A DNA stretch of 40,874 nucleotides from Amnibacterium sp. (lineage in GTDB: Bacteria > Actinomycetota > Actinomycetes > Actinomycetales > Microbacteriaceae), in the NCBI GenBank assembly GCA_025936735.1, contig JAICSU010000004.1:1-40874 (forward strand). Reading direction: 5' to 3'. Positions 24,137-31,755 of this stretch are shown here, one piece after another (position 1 is the first letter of the stretch; the number at the start of each line of letters is the position of its first letter). The position numbers and the translations under genes are program-made. The notes under the pieces are model-generated. The model did no database searches. It had not been told where the DNA came from and saw only the letters and a program-made list of their open reading frames with translations.

Positions 24137-24655
24137 TTATCGAGTCGAGAGGAACCGCGGCGTGTCGACCTGGACGTGGAGCAGGCGACGGACCTCATCC
24201 GCGGACTCGGCCGGCACGAGCACCGCGCGCGGCGCCGTCCCCCGCGCCGGTCCGACGAACCCCTCGGCCTCCAGCAGGTCGAGGAGGTGCCGCGCCCGCG
24301 AGGCGGGCACGCCGAGGTCCCGCTGCAGGCCGGCGGTGGACGCCCACTGCGACGCGGTCACCACGGCCGCGGCGCGGGCGAAGTCCCGCCAGTCGTCGCC
24401 GAGGCGCACCCGCATCCGGCGCACCTCGCGGCCGAGGTCGCTCGGCCCGGGCGCGTCGAAGTCGATCTCGCCGTCGTGCGGCACCCGGGCCGCCTGACGC
24501 TGCATGCCGACGCCGATCAGGACGGTCCCGGCGACGCCGACCGCGAGCGCGACGACGACCCCGACCTGCCAGCTCTGCCAGAGCGCGACGACCGCCACGG
24601 CGAACACCGCGAGCGCGACCGCCCCGATCCGTTCCGAATGCGCCTGGTCCCGCAC
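24137..24655 (-). CDS. two-helix membrane protein with FtsK gamma-like winged helix, no motor (paralog 2)
   Basis: 172 aa from GTG 24655 (GGGGGGAA upstream). Same design as the preceding entry: helices about 10-27 and 30-50 and the winged helix about 87-155 with AVVTASQWASTAGLQRDLGV, SRARHLLDLLE and FVGPARGTAPRAVLVP. Shared with paralog 1 are LGDDxxDFARAA, LQR, VPxSRAR and GPxxGxxPRxVL, so the two arose by duplication, but the linkers differ. No ATPase motif. A 213-bp gap separates it from paralog 1; no TANNNT hexamer is seen in that gap. Confidence 0.72.
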   Translation of the reverse strand: MRDQAHSERIGAVALAVFAVAVVALWQSWQVGVVVALAVGVAGTVLIGVGMQRQAARVPHDGEIDFDAPGPSDLGREVRRMRVRLGDDWRDFARAAAVVTASQWASTAGLQRDLGVPASRARHLLDLLEAEGFVGPARGTAPRAVLVPAESADEVRRLLHVQVDTPRFLSTR

Positions 24656-24782
24656 GGTTCCCCCCGTTCGAGCCGTGGACGGATCGCTCCCCCGAGCGCG
24701 TCCGCGGCTGCGCCATCAGGATCGCCGATCGGGGCGCCGAGGGCACGCGGAGCCGCACCCCCAGAGTGCGGGCCCGGGACGA

Positions 24783-25769
24783 TCAGGGCACCGCGGGCGC
24801 GTCCCCGGGCACGGACAGGGTGAGGATCGCCCTGCGCACGTGCGGCCGCTGCTCGAGCGACTCGGCGAGGCGGCGGAGGCGCTCCGCGACCTCGTGCTCG
24901 GGGGCGTCCTCGATGAGGTCGACGGCCGCGACGAGGAACACGAGGCCGGGCCCGACGTACTCGAGGTGCAGGTAGGTGACCCCGAGCACGTCGTCGTTCT
25001 CGAGGAGGAGGTCGAGCACCGACGCGCGCACGCGGGGGTCGACGGCCTCCCCGATGAGGAAGCGGCGGTTCTGCTGGATGAGCAGGATCGCGGTGAGCCC
25101 CAGCACGACGCCGACGGCGATGGAGCCCGCCGCATCCCAGATCGCGTTCCTGGTGATCTCGTGCAGCGTGATGCCCGCCGCGGCGATCACGATGCCGACG
25201 AGGGCGGCCGCATCCTCGAAGACGACGGCCCGGACCGTCGGGTCGCTCGTCGTGAGCGCGTAGTCGAGCAGGTCCTGCTCCGCCGCGCCCGCGCTCCGCC
25301 GGACCTGCTGGAACGCCCGCGCGAACGACACGGCCTCGAGCACGAAGGAGACCGCGAGGACGAGGTAGTTGAGCAGCAGGTCCTCCGCCGGCCCCTTCGC
25401 TCCGAGCTCCTGGATCCCGTGCAGCACGGAGACGGCGGCGCCGACGGTGAACAGGCCGACCGCCGCGAACATCGACCAGACGTAGGTGTCGCGCCCGAAG
25501 CCGAGAGGATGCCGCGGGGTCGGCGGCTTCTCGGCGCGGCGCCCGGCGATGAAGAGGAAGACCTCGTTGCCGGTGTCCGCCCACGAGTGGGCGGCCTCCG
25601 CCAGCATGGACGCGGATCCGCTGATCAGCGAGGCGACCGACTTCGCGATGGCGATGAGCAGGTTCGCGCCCAGCGCCACGAGGACGGTGACGGTCGACTC
25701 CCCGCCGGACTTCTTCTCCTGCTTCCCCACCCGCCCAGCCTGCCGGACGGGGACCTCGCGCGCAGCCAC
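24783..25769 (-). CDS. cation diffusion facilitator (CDF) transporter
   Basis: 328 aa in the longest form from GTG 25769, four bases after the upstream stop; GTG 25730 (V-G-K-Q-E-K-K) is an equally plausible start, since it removes a tail without homology. Six helices with the metal site His61/Asp65 in AEAAHSWAD of helix 2 and Glu/Asp in VVFEDAAALVG of helix 5, the latter as in SLC30A9-like members rather than the canonical HxxxD. A cytoplasmic C-terminal domain follows. Proton-coupled export of Zn2+ or another divalent ion is the family role. Co-transcription with the aldo/keto reductase is likely from the spacing. Confidence 0.88.
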   Translation of the reverse strand: MAAREVPVRQAGRVGKQEKKSGGESTVTVLVALGANLLIAIAKSVASLISGSASMLAEAAHSWADTGNEVFLFIAGRRAEKPPTPRHPLGFGRDTYVWSMFAAVGLFTVGAAVSVLHGIQELGAKGPAEDLLLNYLVLAVSFVLEAVSFARAFQQVRRSAGAAEQDLLDYALTTSDPTVRAVVFEDAAALVGIVIAAAGITLHEITRNAIWDAAGSIAVGVVLGLTAILLIQQNRRFLIGEAVDPRVRASVLDLLLENDDVLGVTYLHLEYVGPGLVFLVAAVDLIEDAPEHEVAERLRRLAESLEQRPHVRRAILTLSVPGDAPAVP

Positions 25770-25772
25770 GGA

Positions 25773-26702
25773 TCAGGCGGAGACGGGCTCGGTGGCCGCC
25801 GACAGCAGCTGGAGCTCGTGCCGGGTCAGCACCACCGACACCGACTGCATCAGGTCCGCGACCTGCTCCGGCGTGCGGGCGCTGGCGATCGGGGCGGCGA
25901 CGTGCGGCTGCTCCCTGAGCCAGGCGAGGGCGACGGCGCCGACCCCGACGCCGTGCTCGGCCGCCACGTCGTCGAGCGCGTCGAGGAGGTCGACGTTGCG
26001 GGGATCACGCAGGTAGGCCGAGGCGCCCTTCGCGCGCTCCGACGCCACCTCGACACCGGGCCGGTACTTGCCGGTGAGAAAACCGCCGGCGAGCGACGAG
26101 TAGGGCACCTCGACCATGCCGAGCTCGCTGACGGTCGGCACGAGGTCGATCTCGGCGTCGCGCTCGACGAGGCTCCACCGGTCCTGCGCCACGGTGTACG
26201 GCGTGAGCCCCGCCGCGGCCGCGATCCGCGCGGCGCTGCGGAGCCGCGCGGGCGAGAAGTTCGACGCCCCGATCTCGCGCACCTTGCCCGCGGTGACGAG
26301 GGCGGAGAAGGCGGACATCGTCTCCTCCTGCGGCACGGTCTCGTCGTCCCGGTGGGCGAAGTAGATGTCGATCCGGTCCGTCCGGAGGCGGCGCAGGGAG
26401 TCGTCGGCGGCGGCGGCGATGTTCGCAGCGGACAGGCCGCGGCGACGGTCGAGGCTCGACACCTTCGTGGCGACGACGACGCGGTCGCGCACGCCGCGGG
26501 AGGCGAGCCACTCGCCGAGGATCGCCTCGGACTCGCCGCCCGAGCAGCCGGGGGCCCATGCCGGGTAGACGTCGGCGGTGTCGATCGAGCGGCCCCCGGC
26601 GTCGAGGAACGCGTCGAGCACCCGGAAGCTCTCCTCCCGGTCCGCCGTCCAGCCGAAGACGTTGCCGCCCAGCATCACCGGGCCGAAGTCGAGTGAAGTC
26701 AT
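25773..26702 (-). CDS. aldo/keto reductase
   Basis: 309 aa from ATG 26702 with GGAGGGGGAG upstream. Catalytic set: Asp/Tyr in SIDTADVYPAW, Lys in VATKVSSL, His in IYFAHRDDE. The C-terminal block APIASARTPEQVADL is the cofactor-binding segment. Resembles the YghZ/oxidoreductase AKR11-14 type used by many actinobacteria. NADPH-dependent carbonyl reduction; substrate unknown. First gene of a pair with the CDF transporter. Confidence 0.88.
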   Translation of the reverse strand: MTSLDFGPVMLGGNVFGWTADREESFRVLDAFLDAGGRSIDTADVYPAWAPGCSGGESEAILGEWLASRGVRDRVVVATKVSSLDRRRGLSAANIAAAADDSLRRLRTDRIDIYFAHRDDETVPQEETMSAFSALVTAGKVREIGASNFSPARLRSAARIAAAAGLTPYTVAQDRWSLVERDAEIDLVPTVSELGMVEVPYSSLAGGFLTGKYRPGVEVASERAKGASAYLRDPRNVDLLDALDDVAAEHGVGVGAVALAWLREQPHVAAPIASARTPEQVADLMQSVSVVLTRHELQLLSAATEPVSA

Positions 26703-26853
26703 GCCGCTCCCCCTCCGCAGGCGGTGCCCGCGTCCGCCCCCAGTCAGCCAGATCCGGGCTCCGAGTAACCCGAGCGCAGGCCGCGTGTACCCCGATCGGT
26801 CCCCCTGAACGCCGACGCCGGGAGAGGGGCTCGCCCCGGAGCCGCGCCCCGGA

Positions 26854-26859
26854 TAGCGT
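26854..26859 (+). promoter_or_regulatory. candidate -10 (TAGCGT) of a hypothetical gene
   Basis: TAGCGT 22 nt before the ATG at 26882. Transcription starting about 7 nt later leaves a 15-nt leader holding GGAAGGAGG. Confidence 0.35.
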
Positions 26860-26881
26860 CGCCAGCGGGAAGGAGGGCCGG

Positions 26882-27466
26882 ATGCCCTGGATCGCGCTCG
26901 CCGCCATGGCCTGGGGCGTTGTGCTCGGCGCGACCGAGGGCCCGGCCGTCGGTGCCGCCGTGATCGGCGCCGGCCTCACGCTGCTCGCGCTCCGCGGCGT
27001 CGCCGACGCGCGCCGGACTCGCCGCACCCGTGCCGCGCTGATCGCCTCGACGGCCGCCCGCCGCCCGGCGGCCATCGGCCGCGCCGCCGATCCGGGCGTC
27101 CCCGAGCAGCCCGCTCCGGTCGTGCTCCGCTCCCCCGCCTTCCGGGAGCCGGACGAGCTCGACCTGCGGCTGCTGAACGCGTTCTGGAACTTCGGCGGGA
27201 TCGACGACGCCGCCGCGCTCGCCGGCTGCCGCCGGGACGAGGCGCAGCGGCGGCTCATCGAGCTGATGCTCGAGCCGGAGGCACCCGTCGCGGCGCCCGC
27301 GGTCCCCGACCGCCCGCTGACCGGCTCCGAGGAGCGCGCCGTGCTGCGGGGCTGGAACAGCGGCTCGACGCTCGCCGCGCTGTCCGCCGCGTTCGGCGTC
27401 TCCCTGTACGGGCTGGGCGGGGTCCTGCTCGCGGCGGGCCCCGTGCCGGCGCGCGTGCCCGCCTGA
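26882..27466 (+). CDS. hypothetical protein with N-terminal membrane helices
   Basis: 194 aa from ATG 26882, with GGAAGGAGG in front; the track's longer ORF is a shadow of the aldo/keto reductase. Hydrophobic helices about 3-20 and 22-40 are followed by an Arg-rich stretch (DARRTRRTR). The C-terminal half (DELDLRLLNAFWNFGGIDDAAALAGCRRDEAQRRLIELML and later NSGSTLAALSAAFGVSLYGLGGVLLAAG) has two helix-turn-helix-like segments, reminiscent of sigma or antisigma-type short repeats. I do not recognise the family. Confidence 0.65.
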   Translation: MPWIALAAMAWGVVLGATEGPAVGAAVIGAGLTLLALRGVADARRTRRTRAALIASTAARRPAAIGRAADPGVPEQPAPVVLRSPAFREPDELDLRLLNAFWNFGGIDDAAALAGCRRDEAQRRLIELMLEPEAPVAAPAVPDRPLTGSEERAVLRGWNSGSTLAALSAAFGVSLYGLGGVLLAAGPVPARVPA

Positions 27467-27472
27467 CGGCGG

Positions 27473-28747
27473 TCAGCGCCGCGCGAGGGCCGTCCGACGC
27501 GCCGCCCGGCGCAGCTCCAGCTCGTGCAGCACGATCGCCGCGAGGTCGGTGAGCGTCTCGTCCGCCGTCGGCGGAAGGGTGCGGGGCCCGGTGTCGTAGA
27601 CGGCCAGGAGGCCGAGCAGCAGCCCGTCGACGGTGACGAGCGGCGCCGCGGCCGCGAACCGCACCGTCGGGCCGTCCGGGCCGAGCGGGGCCGGGGCGTC
27701 GAGCGGCAGCTCGACCACGCCGTCCCCGTCGAGCAGGCCCTCGTGCACGGCGTCGCTCCGGGGCAGCTCGGGGGGCACCGGCCCGGTGCGGGCCTTGAAC
27801 CAGACCCGGTCGGCGTCGAGGATCCCGATCGCGGCCATCGGCACGTCGAGGACGCGGGACGCGAGGTGCGTGATCCGGTCGAACGGGGCGTCGGGAGGCG
27901 TGTCGAGGACGGCGTACCCGCGCACCGCCGCGAGCCGTGCGTCCTCCCCCGGCGACTCGGATCCGCGGTGCCGGCCGGTCTCCGCGACGATCAGCTCACG
28001 GAACGCCTGGACCAGCGACCCCGCCCCCGGCCGGCGTCCCGGGTCCGGATCGAGCATGCCGGCGAGCGTGTCGCGCCACGGACCGGAGGGGACGGCGTCG
28101 AGCGCCGCGGGTCCCGGGGTGCCGGTGAGGCATTCGAGCAGCACGAGCCCGAGCGCGTAGACGTCCGAGGCGGCCGTCGGCCGGCCGTGCTCGCCCTCCT
28201 CGGGGCTGCGGTAGGGGCCGTGGGCGGCGCCGACGACGTCCTGCACGCCGAAGTCGCCGAGCTTCACCCGGGGCCGCCGCTCGGAGCCGTGGGCGAGCAG
28301 CAGCACGTTCGCGGGCGTCACGTCCTGGTGCACGACGCCCCTGTCGTGCATGTACTGGAGGGCCTCGGCGACGTCGAAGCCGATGTGCGCGACCTGGCGG
28401 GGCTGGAGCGGACCGCGGGCCAGCACGCGCTTGAGGTCGGTGCCCTCGACGAGCTCGAGGACGAGGAAGATCCGCGGGCCACCCTCGGCCTCGACGTCGA
28501 TCCCCGCGTCGAGCAGCGTGACGAGCCCGTGCATGGTCAGCGAGGCGAGCCGGCGCGCCTCCGCCTCCTGCGCGGACAGCGCCTCCGGACCGGCCGCCGT
28601 CGCGGCGATCAGCTTGATCGCCACGTCCCGGCCGAGCAGCAGGTCCTCCGCCCGGTGGACGGTCGCCCTGGAGCCGTGACCGAGCACCTCACGGAGGCGG
28701 TACCGGCCCTGGACGATGCGCCCGGGCCCGGTCGGTGGTCCACCCAT
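27473..28747 (-). CDS. atypical Ser/Thr kinase fused to a GAF domain
   Basis: 424 aa from ATG 28747; the track starts seven codons earlier at GTG 28768, but AGGAGAGG lies just before 28747. The kinase domain (about 15-250) has GHGSRATV (23-30), the Lys45 of VAIK, Asp142 and Asn147 in HQDVTPANVLL, and DFG at 165-167. The HRD Arg is Gln141 and the catalytic-loop Lys is Thr144. The activation segment (DFG to SPE) is only about 18 residues. The GAF domain (about 270-424) starts RLAAVRGYAVLDTPPDAPFDRIT and has IGILDADRVWFKART. Signal sensing by GAF coupled to a possibly weak kinase. Soluble; no transmembrane helix. Confidence 0.88.
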   Translation of the reverse strand: MGGPPTGPGRIVQGRYRLREVLGHGSRATVHRAEDLLLGRDVAIKLIAATAAGPEALSAQEAEARRLASLTMHGLVTLLDAGIDVEAEGGPRIFLVLELVEGTDLKRVLARGPLQPRQVAHIGFDVAEALQYMHDRGVVHQDVTPANVLLLAHGSERRPRVKLGDFGVQDVVGAAHGPYRSPEEGEHGRPTAASDVYALGLVLLECLTGTPGPAALDAVPSGPWRDTLAGMLDPDPGRRPGAGSLVQAFRELIVAETGRHRGSESPGEDARLAAVRGYAVLDTPPDAPFDRITHLASRVLDVPMAAIGILDADRVWFKARTGPVPPELPRSDAVHEGLLDGDGVVELPLDAPAPLGPDGPTVRFAAAAPLVTVDGLLLGLLAVYDTGPRTLPPTADETLTDLAAIVLHELELRRAARRTALARR

Positions 28748-28771
28748 CGGGCCTCTCCTCGCGGTCACCGG

Positions 28772-28777
28772 ATCCTA
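28772..28777 (-). promoter_or_regulatory. candidate -10 (TAGGAT) of the GAF-kinase gene
   Basis: TAGGAT lies 24 bp before ATG 28747. A start about 7 nt downstream gives a short leader containing AGGAGAGG, supporting the ATG over the GTG at 28768, which sits only 3 nt from the hexamer. Confidence 0.4.
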
Positions 28778-28793
28778 TCCGGCGGGGAGGGGC

Positions 28794-28799
28794 GAGGAT
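28794..28799 (+). promoter_or_regulatory. -10-like hexamer GAGGAT of the CYTH-CHAD gene
   Basis: GAGGAT-GGGGCG-GTG: the first base deviates from TANNNT but the 6-nt gap to the start is that of the other leaderless candidates here. It could alternatively be read as a GAGG ribosome binding site. Confidence 0.3.
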
Positions 28800-28805
28800 G
28801 GGGCG

Positions 28806-30290
28806 GTGGGTGCTGCCGGGCATGCGGAGATCGAGGTCAAGTACGCGGTCGACGAGCGGGCCGTCGTGCCCGATCTCGCCGCCGTGCCGGGCGCGGTGAC
28901 GGTCGAGCGGCTGGAGCCCGTGCGGCTCGAGGCCGTGTACTACGACACCCCCGACCGGGTGCTCGTGCGGGCGCGGATCGCGCTGCGTCGCCGGACGGGC
29001 GGGCACGACGCGGGCTGGCACGTGAAGCTGCCCGCCGCGGTGGGACGGACGGAGCTGCAGGCCCCGATCGACCCGGAACGGCCCGACGTGCTGCCCGACG
29101 CCCTGCGCGAGGTGATCGCGAGCCGTGTCCGCGCCGCCCCCCTGGAGCCGATCGCCCGGGTCGCGACGGAGCGCATCGCGACGGTGCTCCGGGACGCCTC
29201 GGGCGCCGGCGCCGTCGAGGTGGTCGACGACCGGGTGACCGCGACGGACGTCGCGGCCGGGGTGGTGCGCACCTGGCGGGAGTGGGAGGTCGAGCAGGTC
29301 GGGGCCGACGCCGAGGCCTCCGCCGCGCTGCTCGCGGCGACGGATCCCGTGCTGCAGGCCGCGGGCGCGCGCATCTCGCCGAGCCCCGCGAAGCTCGCGC
29401 AGGCGCTCGGCGGCGAGCGGACCGAGGTCGCCGCCGCCCCCACGACCGCGGGCGAGGTGGTGCGCAGGATCGTCGGCCGACTCACCGAGCAGCTGCACCG
29501 CGACGTCGCCGACCTCCGCTCGGGCGGCGCCGACCAGGTGCACGCGGCGCGCAAGACCATCCGCCGCATCCGCTCGGTGCTCGCCCTCGAGGACGTCACC
29601 GGGGAGGCGGGCGGGGCGCTCCGGCAGCAGCTGCGATCGCTCGGCGCGACGCTCGGCGACGCCCGCGACCCGGTGGTCGCGGCCCGCGTGTCCGCCGAGC
29701 TGCTGGCCGGGCTCGGCGACGACGTGCCGGATGCGGTGCGGCGACGGCTCGTGGACGAGCGGCTCGCGGCCGCGGAGGACGCCCGGGTGCGGGCGCTCGG
29801 CGCACTGGACTCACCCGCGGGCTCCGCCGCCTTCGCCGCCCTCGACGCGTTCGCGGCGGCGACGCCGACGGGGCCGCGGGCCGGCGCCGCCGTGCCGGTG
29901 CTCGCCGACCTCGCCCGCAGCACCGTCCGGCGGGCCGTGCGGCGGACGAAGCACGCCGACCGTTCGCTGCGGGCCCTGCACGACGCGAGGAGGGCGGCCA
30001 AGCGGGCCCGGTACGTGATCGAGGAGCTCGAGGCCGAGGGGGCGCTGCGCGACGGATCCGCCCTGCGCCGATCGGCGCGGCGCGCCGCCGCGGTGCACGA
30101 CGCGATCGGGGCCCACCGCGACCTCGAGCTCGTCGTCGCCGACCTGCCGTTCGTCGCGGGCCGCGCGGCGGCGAACGGCGAGAACGCGTACAGCTACGGG
30201 GTGCTCGCCGAGCGCGGCGCGAGGCAGGCCGCCCGGCTGCGACGCAAGGCGAAGCGGGCCATGGAGCGCCTCAGGGCCGCCGCCCGCTAG
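28806..30290 (+). CDS. CYTH and CHAD domain protein
   Basis: 494 aa from GTG 28806, chosen because MGAAGHAEIEVKY puts the CYTH signature ExExK at residues 8-12; the track's longer form begins inside the divergent gene. CYTH domain about 5-205, a triphosphate tunnel fold. CHAD domain about 215-494 with conserved basic helices HRDVADLRSGGADQVHAARKTIRRIRS and SLRALHDARRAAKRARYVIEE. CHAD binds inorganic polyphosphate and targets proteins to polyphosphate granules; CYTH enzymes hydrolyse triphosphate or polyphosphate. A link to polyphosphate metabolism is well founded from the family, while the exact reaction is not. The stop overlaps the converging MFS stop (CTAG). Confidence 0.9.
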   Translation: MGAAGHAEIEVKYAVDERAVVPDLAAVPGAVTVERLEPVRLEAVYYDTPDRVLVRARIALRRRTGGHDAGWHVKLPAAVGRTELQAPIDPERPDVLPDALREVIASRVRAAPLEPIARVATERIATVLRDASGAGAVEVVDDRVTATDVAAGVVRTWREWEVEQVGADAEASAALLAATDPVLQAAGARISPSPAKLAQALGGERTEVAAAPTTAGEVVRRIVGRLTEQLHRDVADLRSGGADQVHAARKTIRRIRSVLALEDVTGEAGGALRQQLRSLGATLGDARDPVVAARVSAELLAGLGDDVPDAVRRRLVDERLAAAEDARVRALGALDSPAGSAAFAALDAFAAATPTGPRAGAAVPVLADLARSTVRRAVRRTKHADRSLRALHDARRAAKRARYVIEELEAEGALRDGSALRRSARRAAAVHDAIGAHRDLELVVADLPFVAGRAAANGENAYSYGVLAERGARQAARLRRKAKRAMERLRAAAR

Positions 30291-31690
30291 GTGCGGGACG
30301 GGTTCCGGATCCCGAGGAACGACGTCCCGCCGCCGACCGCGAGCAGCAGCGCGGTCACGAGCGCCGCCCGATCGAAGCCCGACGTGGTGACCGCCCCGCC
30401 GACGATCCAGCCGACGCAGGCCGTCGCCACGAGCCCGGCGACCCGCGCCACGGCGTTGTTCACGGCGGACCCGATGCCGCTCTGCTGGGCGGGCACCGCG
30501 CCGAGCACCGCGGAGGTGAGCGGCGCGACGGTCATCGCGAGGCCGACGCCGAAGATCACGATGCCCGGCACGATCAGCCACAGGGCGGTCGAGGGGTCGC
30601 GCACGAAGGTCATCAGCCCCGCCCCTACCGCGGCGGTGATCGGTCCCGCCGTCATGAACAGCCGGGGCCCGAACCGGCCCGACAGCGCGCCGAACCGCCC
30701 GGACAGCAGGATCATCAGGACCGTCGAGGGCAGTCCGACGACCGCGGCGAGGGTCGCCGGCAGCCTCACGACCTGCTGCAGGAACAGGGTGGGCACGAGC
30801 CCGGCGATGTTCAGCCCGGCGTAGATGAACAGGGTCGCGAGGTTGCCCCAGCGGAAGTTGCGGGCCCGGAACAGGGCCCCGGGCACGAGCGGATGCGCGG
30901 CCCGCCGGTCCCAGAGGACGAAGGCGGCGAGCAGCGCCACGCCCGCGACGAGCAGGCCGACGGCGACGGACAGCGGCAGCGTCGCGGTGCCGCCGCCTCT
31001 GCTGTGCGCGCCGACCTCGATCAAGCCGGTGACGAGCGCCCCGAGGCCGAGCGCGGCGAGCGCCGCGGATGGCACGTCGATGCGGGACCGCGGTTCCGGC
31101 ATCGCGCCGTCGCGGGTGCGGCCGAGCAGCAGCATGGAGGCGGCGGCGGGCAGCACGGAGAGCACGAAGACGCTGCGCCACCCGACGGCGTCGACGAGCA
31201 GGCCGCCGATGATCGGGCCGGCGAGGAACGACACGCTCGTCCAGGACGTCCAGCGTCCGATCGCCCGGCTCTGCTCCGGGCCCTCGAACGTGGCGATGAT
31301 CAGGGACAGCGAGCCGGGTACGAGCAGGGCCCCCGCGACGCCCTGCAGCAGCCGCGCGGCCACGAGCACGCCCGCCGACGGGGCGACGGCGCAGAGCAGC
31401 GACGTGATCGCGAAGGCGACGACGGCGATCCGCAGCACCTTCAGCCGGCCGAAGGCGTCCGAGACGGAACCGGCCGTGAGGATGAACGCCGAGAGGGTGA
31501 GCAGGTAGCCGTCGACGACCCACTGCTGCAGCACGATGCCCCCGCCGATGTCGCGGGCGATGGCGGGCAGCGCGATGTTCACGATCGAGCCGTCGAGGAA
31601 GGACACGAACGAGGCGAGGATCGCGGCCCACAGCAGCCTGTTCTTCGCCGCCGTCCCCACGGTCGCGTCGAGGGAGGGGGCACCGGTCAC
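30287..31690 (-). CDS. MFS drug-efflux transporter (DHA2/EmrB-like)
   Basis: 467 aa from GTG 31690. First helix FLDGSIVNIALPAIARDIGG is the DHA2 signature; DAFGRLKVLR is the 2-3 loop and RLLQGVAGALLVPGSLSLI is helix 4. About 14 helices. Exports hydrophobic compounds using the proton gradient. CATACT ends 7 nt before the start codon and no ribosome binding site is visible, suggesting a leaderless mRNA. No regulator gene is adjacent. Confidence 0.9.
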   Translation of the reverse strand: MTGAPSLDATVGTAAKNRLLWAAILASFVSFLDGSIVNIALPAIARDIGGGIVLQQWVVDGYLLTLSAFILTAGSVSDAFGRLKVLRIAVVAFAITSLLCAVAPSAGVLVAARLLQGVAGALLVPGSLSLIIATFEGPEQSRAIGRWTSWTSVSFLAGPIIGGLLVDAVGWRSVFVLSVLPAAASMLLLGRTRDGAMPEPRSRIDVPSAALAALGLGALVTGLIEVGAHSRGGGTATLPLSVAVGLLVAGVALLAAFVLWDRRAAHPLVPGALFRARNFRWGNLATLFIYAGLNIAGLVPTLFLQQVVRLPATLAAVVGLPSTVLMILLSGRFGALSGRFGPRLFMTAGPITAAVGAGLMTFVRDPSTALWLIVPGIVIFGVGLAMTVAPLTSAVLGAVPAQQSGIGSAVNNAVARVAGLVATACVGWIVGGAVTTSGFDRAALVTALLLAVGGGTSFLGIRNPSRT

Positions 31691-31697
31691 GGGCGTC

Positions 31698-31703
31698 AGT
31701 ATG
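31698..31703 (-). promoter_or_regulatory. -10-like hexamer CATACT of the MFS gene
   Basis: CATACT differs from TATACT by one base and is followed by 7 nt (GACGCCC) and GTG 31690. Confidence 0.35.
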
Positions 31704-31743
31704 CTCCGCCGCCCCGACCTCGCGAGGCGCCCGCGGCGGCGGG

Positions 31744-31749
31744 CAGGAT
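31744..31749 (+). promoter_or_regulatory. -10-like hexamer CAGGAT of the dienelactone hydrolase gene
   Basis: CAGGAT-GAGCAC-GTG. The first base deviates from TANNNT. The gap is 6 nt, as at several other starts here. Confidence 0.3.
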
Positions 31750-31755
31750 GAGCAC

